From Bradyrhizobium zhengyangense (GTDB taxonomy: Bacteria > Pseudomonadota > Alphaproteobacteria > Rhizobiales > Xanthobacteraceae): a DNA stretch of 64,000 bases. Position 1 is the first letter of the stretch, and every line of letters begins with the position of its first letter. The notes under the pieces are model-generated. The model was not told the DNA's origin. It saw only the letters and a program-made list of their open reading frames with translations, and did no database searches. Position numbers and translations under genes: made by a program. The DNA is taken from assembly GCF_022012435.1 (NCBI RefSeq), contig NZ_JAKLUA010000009.1:124001-188000 (forward strand), written 5' to 3'. Positions 35,407-44,560 of this stretch are shown here, piece by piece.

Positions 35407-36777
35407 ATGAGAGCCGCATCGGTCGTCATCTTGGCCATCGCGGGCCTGTGTCTATCGGGCATGCCGGGACAGGCGCAAACAAAGTCAGTCGTCCTGAAGG
35501 GAGCCACTCTGATCGACGGAGCGGGTGGAAAGCCGCTTCCCGATTCCGTCTTGGTCATTCGCGACGGACGCATCGCGGCCGTTGGGTCCGTAACGGCGGT
35601 GCCGGTGCCATCCGATGCCGATGTCGTTGACCTCAAGGGCAAGTCCATCATCCCCGGCATGATCTCGGATCATTCCCATGTGGGTATCGTCAGGGGCCTC
35701 AAGGCGAGTCCGGACAACTATAATCGCGACTACATCTTGTCCCAACTTCGACAGTGGGAGGCCTATGGCGTCACCACGATCACGTCGCTGGGCCTGAACG
35801 CACCTGAATTCTACGATCTGCGAGCGGATCTACATGCCGGCAAGGCGCCAGGGGCCGACATCTTTGGCGCCGACCGCGGCATTGGGGTTGCGATGGGAGC
35901 ACCGCCCGTGGCGATCGTTCCCGTCGGCCCGAACCAGATCTATCGCCCGGATACGCCCGACGCAGCGCGCGAAGCGGTGAGGGAGATGGCGGGACGCAAG
36001 ACCGACCTGATCAAGATCTGGCTTGACGACTTCGGCAAGCTGCTGCCAGTCAAAGTGAAGCCGGAGGTCTATACCGCCGCCGTCGACGAGGCCCACAAGA
36101 ACGCGCTTCGGGTCGCCTTCCACATCAACGACCTCGAAGATGCTCAGGCCGCCCTGAAGGCCGGCGCTGACATTCTGGCGCACGGCATCCGTGACAAAGA
36201 GATCGATCCGCCGACGATCGAATTGATGAAGAAGAATGCCGCCTGGTACGTTCCCACCTTGGCGCTCGACGATTCAAATTTCATTTTTGCCGACAAGCCG
36301 CAGGTCTCGGCGGATCCGTTCGTGAACCGGGCACTGGATCCCGCCGTGAAGACGCAATTGGAGGATCCGGCTTGGCAGCAGAAGGTCCATGACGCACCAG
36401 CTTCCGAGCGCGCCCGCAAGGCGCTGGCGATGAACCAGAAGAACCTGATGACGCTTTACAAGGCAGGTATCGGCATCGGGTTCGGATCCGATTCCGGCGT
36501 GGGCCTGCGTTTCCCCGGCATTGCCGAACATCGTGAGCTCGATCTCATGGTTGAAGCCGGCCTCACGCCGATGCAGGCGCTGACCATCGCGACCAGCGGC
36601 GCGGCGAAGCTGCTCAAGCTGGATGACCGCGGTGTCCTGCTAGCTGGCAAGCTCGCCGATCTCGTCGTGCTCGACGCCGATCCATCGGCCGACATAGCCA
36701 ACGTCCACAAGATCTCGGCGGTCTGGCACCGCGGAAAACCTGTTGCAGGGCCGATCGCAACGTTTGCGCAGCGATAA
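35407..36777 (+). CDS. Secreted amidohydrolase (imidazolonepropionase-like)
   Basis: 456 aa with a Sec signal peptide (VVILAIAGLCLSGMPGQAQ). The amidohydrolase core is visible: ATLIDGAGGKPLPDS strand, SDHSHVG with the HxH metal pair near residue 97, a Lys in TDLIKIWLDD, His residues in VAFHIND and ILAHGI, and the late Asp in IGFGSDSGVG. Enzymes of this subgroup hydrolyse cyclic or peptide amide bonds, or lactones, in the periplasm. The two receptors in this cluster and the cytoplasmic dehydrogenase suggest that it opens the compound before uptake. Substrate unknown. Confidence 0.85.
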   Translation: MRAASVVILAIAGLCLSGMPGQAQTKSVVLKGATLIDGAGGKPLPDSVLVIRDGRIAAVGSVTAVPVPSDADVVDLKGKSIIPGMISDHSHVGIVRGLKASPDNYNRDYILSQLRQWEAYGVTTITSLGLNAPEFYDLRADLHAGKAPGADIFGADRGIGVAMGAPPVAIVPVGPNQIYRPDTPDAAREAVREMAGRKTDLIKIWLDDFGKLLPVKVKPEVYTAAVDEAHKNALRVAFHINDLEDAQAALKAGADILAHGIRDKEIDPPTIELMKKNAAWYVPTLALDDSNFIFADKPQVSADPFVNRALDPAVKTQLEDPAWQQKVHDAPASERARKALAMNQKNLMTLYKAGIGIGFGSDSGVGLRFPGIAEHRELDLMVEAGLTPMQALTIATSGAAKLLKLDDRGVLLAGKLADLVVLDADPSADIANVHKISAVWHRGKPVAGPIATFAQR

Positions 36778-36878
36778 GGAGAATGGGCGGGGCCGGCGAC
36801 GCTTGCATGCCGTCCTGGGCCACCCCCCGAACTGTTGGTCCGAAGTCTTGTTCTCGATCATCACCTCGGGAGAAACAC

Positions 36879-37850
36879 ATGGGACAACTGACACGACGTG
36901 CCGTGCTCGCCGGCGCACTCGCCACCCCCTTTGTTGCCAGGGCAGAGGACTGGCCTGCGGGTCAGATGAAGTTCATCATCCCGTTTCCTGCCGGCGGAAC
37001 GCTGGACGCTATCGCCCGTCTGGTTCAGCCGGGTTTGCAGCAGAGACTGGGAACGACGATCATCATCGAAAACCGTCCGGGCGCAGCGGGCAGCATCGGC
37101 GCGGCGGCAGTGGCGAAGTCACCGCCAGATGGCCGCACGTGGCTGTTCGTATTCGATACTCACGCGACCAACCCGGTGACGCAGCCGAGCCTGCCATATA
37201 ATTCCGAGACAGATCTGGATCCGGTCATGCTGGTCGGTACGGCGCCGAACATCATTGCCTGTCAGCCGTCACGCCCTTACCAGACTTTGGCTGAGTTGAT
37301 CGCTGCGTCGAAAGCCAAGCAGGGCGGCTTCGCATTTGCGTCGGCTGGAACGGCGAGTCTTGGCCATCTCACGATGCTGCTGCTTGCCAAACGCTCCGGC
37401 GCGCAGTGGAGCCACGTTGCCTATAAGGGAGCAGCCCCCGCGGTGAACGACGCGATTGCGGGACATATTGACCTGATCATCGCAGCGACCACGGTGCTCA
37501 ACAGCCAGATCGACGCCAAGTTGCTGCGCCCTCTCGCTCAGACCGGCGCAACACGCCACCCGACCCTTCCCGACGTACCGACGCTCGCCGAAAGCGGGTT
37601 TCCCGATCTCGTCGCGACGCCTTGGTGGGGACTGTATGCGCCCGGGAAGACGCCCAAACAGATCATCGCGCGTTTCAATACAGAGATGCGCGCGGTTCTG
37701 AAGGACGCCAGCGTGACGGGACGGATCAACGCGATGGGGCTGACGGTCGCTGCGAGCGATCCGGACTACATGCGCAACTTTTACGCGGAGCAGGCGCATA
37801 TTTGGGGGCAGGTGGTTCGAGACAACGGTCTCCAGGCCGAGGGTGGATAG
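36879..37850 (+). CDS. Tripartite tricarboxylate transporter receptor (Bug/TctC family)
   Basis: 323 aa from the ATG at 36879, where GGGAGAAACAC precedes the start and the leader reads LTRRAVLAGALATPFVARAE (Tat-like). Body signatures: IIPFPAGGTLDAIARLVQPG, ENRPGAAGSIGAAAVAKSPPDG, KGAAPAVNDAIAGHIDL, and WWGLYAPGKTPKQII. Such periplasmic receptors bind carboxylates or related small molecules for TctAB permeases. None are adjacent, as is common for Bug proteins. It follows the amidohydrolase by 101 bp. Confidence 0.88.
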   Translation: MGQLTRRAVLAGALATPFVARAEDWPAGQMKFIIPFPAGGTLDAIARLVQPGLQQRLGTTIIIENRPGAAGSIGAAAVAKSPPDGRTWLFVFDTHATNPVTQPSLPYNSETDLDPVMLVGTAPNIIACQPSRPYQTLAELIAASKAKQGGFAFASAGTASLGHLTMLLLAKRSGAQWSHVAYKGAAPAVNDAIAGHIDLIIAATTVLNSQIDAKLLRPLAQTGATRHPTLPDVPTLAESGFPDLVATPWWGLYAPGKTPKQIIARFNTEMRAVLKDASVTGRINAMGLTVAASDPDYMRNFYAEQAHIWGQVVRDNGLQAEGG

Positions 37851-37877
37851 CAGATAGACCATCGCGCGGACCGGTTT

Positions 37878-38672
37878 TTACATCGTCACCCTACCGACCG
37901 GATTATTTGGTGCCGCGTCACGGCGCGGCCGTCCCCGCGGACGTTTCGCCCGAAGCGCGGCTTCCGCGTCCAGCGCGGCCTGGTGTTCCGCCGCCACCTC
38001 CAGCTGCTCCAGCACCTTGAGGGTTGCTCTCGCGCCCATGTTGACGTGATTGACGGCAGCCTGCCACGCCGCCTGCGGCTTCCGTGTGATGATCGCGTCG
38101 ATTATCGCATGGACCTCGACAGCGTTTTCCTTCAGGCGTTCGGGCTGCGACAGAACAATGGGACGAAGATAGCTGAGACGTGCGCGAATGACGCTCACGA
38201 AGCCCTTGACGACGCTGTTGGCCGAAACGCTCATCAGGAATTCGTCGAGCTGATTCTTGCATTCGAGCACCTTAGCAACGCTACCTGATTTGAAGGCGCG
38301 GTCCAAATCTCGTTTGAGCCGGTGCAAGTCCTTGATTTCGCGCTCAGAGATCCGCTCGGCGGCGGTCCTTGCCGTCAGCCCTTCCAGCATACCCCTGACT
38401 TCATAGTGTTGCCGCGCCTCGTCGGGGGATACCCGCGCCACCACGGGTCCTTGATTGGGGATGTTGTCGACGATGCCCTCGGCCTCCAGTTGCCGCAGGG
38501 CTTCACGGACGGCAGTCCTACTGACGCCGGTCCATGCACACAGCTCGCCTTCCTTCAACCGCTCGCCTGGTTGAAAGCGGCCATCAATGATGGCGGTGCG
38601 CAGATTGCTTGCGACCTGTTGCCGGAGCGGTGCGGCCTTGGCCGGTACGCGCTGGACTTTGGAAACCTTCAC
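37878..38672 (-). CDS. GntR-family regulator, FadR subgroup
   Basis: 264 aa from a GTG at 38672 that has AAGGA upstream; an ATG at 38714 would place the start beyond a palindrome. The winged helix is at about residues 10-80 (LRQQVASNLRTAIIDGRFQPG; WTGVSRTAVREALRQLEAEG) and the helical FCD ligand domain follows. The C-terminal tail RAKRPRGRPRRDAAP contains an AT-hook-like core, which is unusual for this family. It probably controls the ThDP/ALDH/amidohydrolase cluster it converges on. A palindrome GTATCATAC (38704-38712) upstream suits autoregulation. Confidence 0.87.
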   Translation of the reverse strand: MKVSKVQRVPAKAAPLRQQVASNLRTAIIDGRFQPGERLKEGELCAWTGVSRTAVREALRQLEAEGIVDNIPNQGPVVARVSPDEARQHYEVRGMLEGLTARTAAERISEREIKDLHRLKRDLDRAFKSGSVAKVLECKNQLDEFLMSVSANSVVKGFVSVIRARLSYLRPIVLSQPERLKENAVEVHAIIDAIITRKPQAAWQAAVNHVNMGARATLKVLEQLEVAAEHQAALDAEAALRAKRPRGRPRRDAAPNNPVGRVTM

Positions 38673-38703
38673 GCAGTAATTCCTTGTACTAATTCGGTAA
38701 TTG

Positions 38704-38712
38704 GTATCATAC
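38704..38712. promoter_or_regulatory. GTATCATAC palindrome upstream of the GntR gene
   Basis: It has GTAT/ATAC half-sites as in GTATGTCATAC at 33662-33672, in the control region of the cluster, though the spacers differ (1 and 3 nt). It may be a GntR operator. Confidence 0.35.
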
Positions 38713-39225
38713 AATACTAGTTGATTATCCTGCTGCCTAGCTGCGATTTAGTCTCCTCAGGCTTGAGACGCTCGGACTGACATTGCCGAATATCCAACTT
38801 GCACTGGGCGAGAACGAGCCGCGGTCGAAAGAGTTGCCGCCGCACGCGCCTTGCCATCCTTGCTCACCAGGCGTCAAGGTCGGAAAGGGGTCCTGCGGAT
38901 TGCGGCTCAACGAAGCACGTTCTCGCGGTCCTTTTCGCAGATCGCCGTTCAGGCCCCGCAGACCCATTCATACCTACGATGCCGGAGAGCTCGGCAGCCG
39001 CCGCCCTTGCGATGCGTTTGCCCAAGCTAGCTGGCGAATGGGCGAGGAAGAAACCAACGTCTACTGGTGCGCTCTGCCAGGCTCGCATAAGCTGAGTGGC
39101 TAACATGTGAGGGCCAAAAATTCATGCGGCAAGCTCGGTTTGACGGTTGGTTGCAGAGCTGTCGCGGTCCCGTCCGCACAAGCCGAACGGCATTTGCTAT
39201 GTATCAATTCGCCCGTTCATAAGCC
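38713..39225. other. 513-bp gap between GntR and LysR genes
   Basis: Short overlapping frames only, without family likeness. No terminator or repeat is clear. Confidence 0.45.
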
Positions 39226-40185
39226 ATGGACCTACGACAGCTTCGGTACTTCGTTTTCGTCGCGGATCTGAAGAGCATCGCCCGCGCTTCGGCTCACCTC
39301 GGCGTAGCAGGCCCTGCCATCAGCCGGTCAATCAGTGCTCTCGAAGACGAACTGCGAACGCCGCTGTTCGACCGAGACGGGAGAGGCATGCAGATGACGG
39401 AAGCAGGCCTCATGCTGCACCGAAGCGCATCCCAAATCCTGCGCGACGTGGAGCTTGTTCGTCAGGAGGTCATGGCCGAAGGAAAACACCTGACCGGCGA
39501 CGTGATTATCGGAGCCACGCCGTCGGTTATCGCCATGGCGGGAGCGGAGCTCATCAGGGCCTGTCGCGAACGTCTGCCTCGCGTTCGTCCGCGCTTACTT
39601 GAGGGATATAGCGCTTATTTGCAAAACTGGGTGCTGACCGGCTCGATCGATGTCGCATTAGTCAACGGCCTTCAGCCAGATAGCCCGCGCCTCGTCAGTG
39701 AGTGCCTTGCCGTCGAGCGGCTGTTCGCCATCGGGCCACCAGGGATGTTCGCTGGCGATCCGGTCGGCCTTGCGAGCCTCCTTGAACATGCTCTGCTGCT
39801 TCCGTCGGCTCAAAATCCGATCCGAAGTTTGCTGGATGCGGGCGCCGCTGGCCTCAATCTCTCCGTATCCACGGTGCTGGAGATCGATTCCGTTACCCTT
39901 CTGAAAGACCTCGTGCGACAGGGCCTTGCTCCCGCTGTCCTCCCCTTCGGCGCTGTCAAATACGAGCTCGAGACTGGCGTCTTGAGCGCCAGCCCCATTG
40001 TCACCCCCGAAATCAGAAGCGATCTGGACCTCATTTACCTTGCCGATCGTCCGCCAACGCGAGTGGCATCCGAGGTGATCGACATGCTTCTGGAAATCCT
40101 ACGCCAGATCGTTTCCAAAAAGGAGCCGAATGGTTTCGTCGAGATCCGGCATCGCGCCAGCGTCCGCCGCAAGGCAAAGACGTAG
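39226..40185 (+). CDS. LysR-family regulator
   Basis: 319 aa. The helix-turn-helix is at residues 1-60 (MDLRQLRYFVFVADLKSIAR; GPAISRSISALEDELRTPLF), with an effector domain after residue 90 (GDVIIGATPSVIAMAGAELI) and a basic C-terminal tail. It is the intact counterpart of the decayed copy at 11204-11932. No catabolic gene adjoins it; the next gene on this strand is a dead integrase, so its target is unknown. Confidence 0.87.
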   Translation: MDLRQLRYFVFVADLKSIARASAHLGVAGPAISRSISALEDELRTPLFDRDGRGMQMTEAGLMLHRSASQILRDVELVRQEVMAEGKHLTGDVIIGATPSVIAMAGAELIRACRERLPRVRPRLLEGYSAYLQNWVLTGSIDVALVNGLQPDSPRLVSECLAVERLFAIGPPGMFAGDPVGLASLLEHALLLPSAQNPIRSLLDAGAAGLNLSVSTVLEIDSVTLLKDLVRQGLAPAVLPFGAVKYELETGVLSASPIVTPEIRSDLDLIYLADRPPTRVASEVIDMLLEILRQIVSKKEPNGFVEIRHRASVRRKAKT

Positions 40186-40379
40186 CCAAATCGCCGACAG
40201 CCAGAAGCGCGTGCCCACATAGCTCGATAGTGTCCACTGCTCGTAAAGGCCGGTGCGCAACACTCGAAACGAGGCAATGGTACCGGAGCCAAAGGCCATC
40301 ATGGGTGTTAAGCGCTGGCGACTTCGCAATGAAGGCGTGATCCCTTTGTCGGCCTAACTGTTTCTGCGCGTTTGAGATG

Positions 40380-40965
40380 GGGCGTCTGAGGTTGACCTTC
40401 GCCAAACCGTCGCACGGATTCCGGCCGCCGTGAACGGCAGCAACTCCAGCCAAGGCTCAATTTCCCAGACCGTGATCTTCACTGGCCTTTCCGCGTCGGA
40501 ATTGTGGGGCAGGCAGGGGTCAATGTCGATTTCACCAAGCGTAAGTTTCATGTTCATGAGCGCGCCGACGAATACAATCAGCTCGGCCGCCCGAAATCAG
40601 GCTCGGAGGAGCGTTCGTCCCATTGCCGCCGATCGCATTCAATGCGTTGCGTGAATGGAGGCTGCAATGTCCCAAGCCCGATCTCGGATCGGTGTTTCCA
40701 GTCCGGTGAAGGACGTCGAGATCGTCACCCGCGATTACATGGTCAAACGGGGCCCTGTGACCGGTGCAAATCGCCGCCGGTATCACCAAGTTAGGTAAGG
40801 CTCCAACGAGAAGGCCATGGACGCCGCAAAATATCCGGGCTTCACTCTCTTTCGGCACTTCTTTGCGAGCTGATATATAAACCGCAAGGTTGATGGCGGG
40901 CTTGAATTGCGGCGCCTAAGGTGGTCCAGGAGCGGCTCGGCCATTCGGTACTGGGGCAGTTGGAT
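40380..40965 (+). pseudogene. Dead tyrosine recombinase (phage-type integrase)
   Basis: Blocks of an integrase catalytic domain appear in order but in different frames: VIFTGLSASEL, GVNVDFTKRKFHVHERADEY, GRPKSGSEER, ARSRIGVSSPVKDVEIVTRD, KYPGFTLFRHFFAS, INRKVDGGLEL and PKVVQERLGHS. The first catalytic Arg, normally in TGLRxSEL, reads Ser. Stops and shifts separate the blocks and the tail after LGHS is lost. It marks the edge of a former genomic island that continues to about 44.7 kb. Confidence 0.82.
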
Positions 40966-40975
40966 TGTGACGCCA

Positions 40976-41503
40976 TTAGAGTGCGTCGATGGCAGTTTCG
41001 ATAGGGAGGAAAAATGTTCGGGACCCAATCGGACTTTCTATGAATTCCGCTTCTTTCCAAAAAGCGGCAGCCTTCTCATCGATCGCGTGTACCAGGATGG
41101 CGCGAATACCGATCGTTTCAGATGCGTGAACGATTTGGTGGAGGGCATGTTGAAGCAGGTCTTGGCCGAGCCCCTTGCCCTTGTAGGTAAGATCTCGCGC
41201 CAAGCGGCCTATAATGGCTACAGGTACGGGATTTGGGAGTCCGTGCCTTTTTATGGGCGGCTTGGGAATTGCAGCCCTCTCAACACTTCCAGAGGCGATG
41301 CAGTAGTAGCCTACGACCGAATTGCCCTCGCAAACAACATAGGTGCGAGCAGTCTTGCCCTCGCTGTCGAGGGCGCGATTCTTCAACCAATCGGTCAGGG
41401 CTTCATTACCGCAATCAAAGCGGCTAAAGTCATGCGTCGGCTTGAGAAGCGTGGGGGAGGTTATGCCCGCACGCTTCCTCGGATGTTCGATTACTTCTGC
41501 CAA
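40976..41503 (-). CDS. GNAT-family toxin (TacT/AtaT-like acetyltransferase)
   Basis: 175 aa. The GNAT core is clear: FDCGNEALTDWLKNRA (typical of this toxin branch), VVGYYCIASGSV, IIGRLARDLTYKGKGLGQDLL with the acetyl-CoA loop, and AAAFWKEAEF. Members acetylate the amino acid on charged tRNAs and stop translation. It overlaps the DUF1778 antitoxin gene by 13 bp, the normal order of this module. All key segments are present, so it looks functional. Confidence 0.87.
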   Translation of the reverse strand: MAEVIEHPRKRAGITSPTLLKPTHDFSRFDCGNEALTDWLKNRALDSEGKTARTYVVCEGNSVVGYYCIASGSVERAAIPKPPIKRHGLPNPVPVAIIGRLARDLTYKGKGLGQDLLQHALHQIVHASETIGIRAILVHAIDEKAAAFWKEAEFIESPIGSRTFFLPIETAIDAL

Positions 41504-41805
41504 AGCGGCTTACGCTTCATCAGTGCCTTCAACTTGGTCCCGGCCGGAGGCGGGTTATCAAGTGCATTCAAGAAGGCATCGTGCTTCTCTGGATCAAGGA
41601 CAAATAACCTTTGGTCCAAAAGCACATCGATGGCATGTTGCCGCGCACTATCCAGCATGAATTCGCTAAGCGTCTTGCCCACCGCCACTGCAGCGGTATC
41701 GATCAAGTGCTTTACCTGTGCGGTAGCGCGAATGTGGATATTGGTTTCGCTCCGGACGCGGCGCGACCTTACTCGCGCCGCAGGGCGCTGTAGTGCTGCT
41801 TCCAT
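41491..41805 (-). CDS. DUF1778 antitoxin (ribbon-helix-helix)
   Basis: 104 aa. An N-terminal ribbon-helix-helix (ETNIHIRATAQVKHLIDTAA, GKTLSEFMLDSARQHA) binds DNA and the C-terminal tail (DPEKHDAFLNALDNPPPAGT) would clamp the GNAT toxin. First gene of the pair. The N-terminal extension is Arg-rich, and a later start near SETNIHIRA is possible. Confidence 0.87.
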   Translation of the reverse strand: MEAALQRPAARVRSRRVRSETNIHIRATAQVKHLIDTAAVAVGKTLSEFMLDSARQHAIDVLLDQRLFVLDPEKHDAFLNALDNPPPAGTKLKALMKRKPLWQK

Positions 41806-42226
41806 TGCGGTTACTCCTCACTTCTTATGAAGCGTTATATTGCATTCGTGTACACAATGTCAACACGGTTCGAATGGTTCCGAAGAAACTATCCAAAAAA
41901 GGGCCGAAGAGGACATAAGTGACCAATGGATCAACCGAAACGTTCACATAACCCAACTTAACTCCCCAAGTCGATTCTCAACGGGCGAGGTCCCTGGCAA
42001 CGGTCGGAAAACCAAAAGCGGAAAAAACCCAGCTGCGGTCGAGCGGGGTCGCCGCTTGCTTGGTCAATGCCAAACTAAGCCGCTGTCGGCGTCTCAAATG
42101 ATTGGACATCCCGGCGCAGATGTCGTCGATCGGCGACATTCTAAAATGTTGTCAAACGCTGACATTTCCGATTGTCAGCGAACGGCGACACGGTAATGTA
42201 AGCGATCGCTGACATTTGGATGTTCC
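41806..42226. promoter_or_regulatory. Intergenic region with operators for the XRE gene at 42227
   Basis: CGCTGACA (42157-42164) and TGTCAGCG (42173-42180) form a perfect 8-bp inverted repeat with an 8-nt spacer. CGCTGACA recurs at 42207-42214, 12 bp before the XRE start. This is the usual operator layout for a HipB repressor. The first 300 bp hold no gene I can support. Confidence 0.6.
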
Positions 42227-42514
42227 ATGCTCACACGTACCGCAGCCGATCTTGGCGCCGTCATCCGCGACCGGCGCAAGCGCCTCAAGCTCGATCAGTC
42301 GACGCTAGCTAAACAGGTTGGTGTCAGTCGCCAATGGATCATCGAAGTCGAGCATGGCCACCAGCGCGCAGAACTCGGGCTCATCCTTCGCGTCCTTGAT
42401 GCTCTCGGCATCAAGCTCGATGCAGACAGCAATCTCTCCTCGGGCCACGCCGCCCCGAAGTCCGCCGTCGATCTGGATGCCATTGTGGCGAAAGCCAAGA
42501 AAGGCAAGCCATAA
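42227..42514 (+). CDS. hipB: HipB-like antitoxin/repressor (first hipBA module)
   Basis: 95 aa. A full XRE helix-turn-helix is present (LGAVIRDRRKRLKLDQSTLA, VGVSRQWIIEVEHGHQRAEL), with a short tail AIVAKAKKGKP, as in HipB proteins. The stop is followed at once by MAELIALL, the start of a HipA kinase that breaks after a few residues. The gene looks intact and could still repress at the inverted repeats upstream. Confidence 0.83.
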   Translation: MLTRTAADLGAVIRDRRKRLKLDQSTLAKQVGVSRQWIIEVEHGHQRAELGLILRVLDALGIKLDADSNLSSGHAAPKSAVDLDAIVAKAKKGKP

Positions 42515-42575
42515 TGGCCGAGCTCATTGCACTCCTTGAACGAAGTCGGTCGCGTCCGTAGTGATGCACGCGGCC
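42514..42575 (+). pseudogene. hipA N-terminal fragment (first module)
   Basis: The plus strand reads MAELIALL, then after a +1 shift NEVGRVRSDARGRL, the normal HipA N-terminus. Homology stops near 42575, where it runs into the end of an oppositely oriented hipA. Confidence 0.75.
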
Positions 42576-43466
42576 GGCTGATCGTCGACGTTGGAAATCA
42601 GTGCATTGAACGTCATGCGTCGAAAAAGTTCTTTCGCATCCTTTCCCGGCTCCTCCGTGACCCGGCGCATCTCTTCCGCCATCAACACATAGGACCAGCG
42701 ATCGCGCATCTCGACGGCTTCATCAGCTCGCAAACCGGTTAGCCCGCTGATCATCCGCGAACGCAAATATCCCTTGCCCGTCTACGTGCGATCAAAGCGC
42801 TTGACGAGAAGAACGTCCTTCGCTGCAAACCTTGGCCAACTCGAGCATCGCGCGTTCGACGCGAGTGTTGTTCCAGCGGTCGTCCGGACGATTGAACTTT
42901 GCGATCCAGAATCCGTGGTCATCTTCGACGACAGCTTTCGGACGGGCTCCGCCCATGGAGGTGCCGAGCAGCATCCAGTCTCGAACCTGGGCGCCTTCCT
43001 CGGTTTTACATCTTCCTAGAGCATCAAGGCTTCGGCGATTTCCTGAAGCTTTGCAAGTTCGAGCGTCTTGTTGAATTTGCGACGTGGTGCCGGAGGTTGT
43101 TGACCAAGTCCAAACCAAGCGCCCCTACGCCGTCGTCGGCTGAATTCAGCAGATAGTCGAGTTCGCCAAGCTGGGGAACCCCGGCATGCTTCTCGATGAC
43201 GCGGCGACCCCAATAGTCCGAGCTTGCATCGCGTAACGCGCCAAAGACCGCCATTCAGTCGGCCTGTTTCGTAAGTCTCATCCGATAATTCAAGCTCGAT
43301 AGGATCAATCGCGACCGCATCTCCGTTTGAGAGGTACAACTTGCCGTAGACGAAGCGAGCCAATGCATTGCCACGGCGATCCTTAGCGAGCTAGAATCGG
43401 GCCGGCGGTTATCGGTTCGGTCTGACACGGCAGCGTGATGTAGACGAAGCATTCGGTGTTGCTTTA
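42570..43466 (-). pseudogene. hipA remnant (second module), several frameshifts
   Basis: HipA kinase blocks appear in order but in different frames on the minus strand: RFVYGKLYLSNGDAVAIDPI, VFGALRDASSDYWGRRVIEK, LGELDYLLNSADD, LLGTSMGGARPKAVVEDDHG, IAKFNRPDDRWNNTRVERAM, MAEEMRRVTEEPGKDAKELF and FNALISNVDD. The sequence ends at that point (normally DDHxRNH follows), so the rest of the active site is lost. At least three frameshifts and stops exist, so no kinase toxin is made. Confidence 0.85.
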
Positions 43467-43805
43467 GAAGTCATTGTCGAGCCCTCCGGACTTGCGCGCC
43501 CGCTTGCGTTCCCGCGTCGCTTGCAGAGCAATCCCTTCCCTGTCCTTTGAGGGGTCAGCGAGTTCTTCGAGGGGCTGGAGCATATCGTAGAGCCACAGCA
43601 GCCCGGCATACACCACGATACCCGTCGATGCTTTGCCCTTTTCGGCGTCCATAACAGCGCGCACGCCCGTTCCAATTCTGCTGGCTGCGTCCTGCATGGT
43701 CATGTTGCGGCGGATGCGTGCAGTACGCAGATCCGCTCCCAATTGCGTGAGCGTCCGTGACACCGGGTAAGGGGGCGCCTTTTGAAGTTTGTTGGTTGCT
43801 ACCAT
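43464..43805 (-). CDS. hipB: HipB-like antitoxin/repressor (second hipBA module)
   Basis: 113 aa from the ATG at 43805 (starts at 43820 and 43874 are possible, but the latter includes an operator). XRE helix-turn-helix: LGADLRTARIRRNMTMQDAA, SRIGTGVRAVMDAEKGKAST. The C-terminal part (LEELADPSKDREGIAL, ERKRARK) is typical of HipB partners of this HipA branch. Its own hipA downstream is destroyed, so it may persist as a free repressor. Three strong palindromes precede it. Confidence 0.83.
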   Translation of the reverse strand: MVATNKLQKAPPYPVSRTLTQLGADLRTARIRRNMTMQDAASRIGTGVRAVMDAEKGKASTGIVVYAGLLWLYDMLQPLEELADPSKDREGIALQATRERKRARKSGGLDNDF

Positions 43806-43832
43806 GCTCTTGAAGGCCATTAAGCAGATTAT

Positions 43833-43922
43833 TATGCTCTTAAGAGCATACAGCAATTTCCTGCAGTTTGCCATATTTTGCTTTTAAGAGCGCTTTATGT
43901 GCGATAATTTGCTCTCAAGAGC
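43833..43922. promoter_or_regulatory. Three GCTCTTAAGAGC-type operators of the second hipB
   Basis: TATGCTCTTAAGAGCATA (43833-43850) is a perfect 18-bp palindrome. GCTTTTAAGAGC (43880-43891) and GCTCTCAAGAGC (43911-43922) repeat its core with one change each. A half-site GCTCTTGAAG begins at 43806. The cores start 44 and 31 bp apart, which suits cooperative repression. Confidence 0.75.
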
Positions 43923-44112
43923 ACTTATTCCATTTTCTAGTGCCGTAAATATATCAACGGGATATGTAACCAAAATATGCAGCTATTAGTTGTGAAAGTT
44001 CCTATGATAATCTATTTGGGAAGCTCTTTGACTCGTCAGGGGCAGCCATTTGGGACCAGCACCGAGGGTGCCGCCAGTCACGACTAACCAGGCGGGTCGG
44101 AATCCAGAAACA

Positions 44113-44560
44113 TGTCTGGAGCCAACAACGAACAGCTTCGTCCGCCGCCGAGCTGGGACAAATTCGAGGAAATCTGCGCGGATCATTTTTCGCGCATCTG
44201 CAAGGACAACCAACACGACCGTGCCGGGCAAGGCAACTCGGCGTCGATGACTACGGCAAGGATAGCGGAGCTGATGCGAGATGAAGCGTGAGTTGACCTC
44301 CGAGATCGTCACGCGCGTTGTCAAGGAGGTGCGAAGCACTAATGTTGTTGCTGGTCCCAGCCCTGCGCAGGCACCGACCGGTCGGTCTGATCCACTGGAC
44401 AACGGCTGACGGAAGCGCTCGAGCGCGACTACGCTGCGCGTTGCGAACCCCTTCTCCAGCAATCGGTCTTTCCCGAACTCCACAAACGAGACGAGCTCCC
44501 GCCGCTCCTTCCGATTTGCTGGAAACGAAAGGCAGGCCGCGTACGCTTCTCCCGGCACAG
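44113..44560 (+). pseudogene. Relic of a restriction-nuclease-like gene
   Basis: From the ATG at 44113 the frame reads LRPPPSWDKFEEICADHFSR, then after a shift QLGVDDYGKDSGADAR, then KRELTSEIVTRVVKEVRS, and further on YAARCEPLLQQSVFPELHKR. The first parts resemble the N-terminal nuclease-like domain of defence or NTPase proteins that start PPxxWxxFExxC. The frames do not join, so it is dead. The naming is tentative. The region to 44903 shows no intact gene. Confidence 0.5.

Noticed and set aside
41840..42196. A 118-codon plus-strand frame before hipB
   Set aside because: It runs through the operator repeats and has no family likeness.
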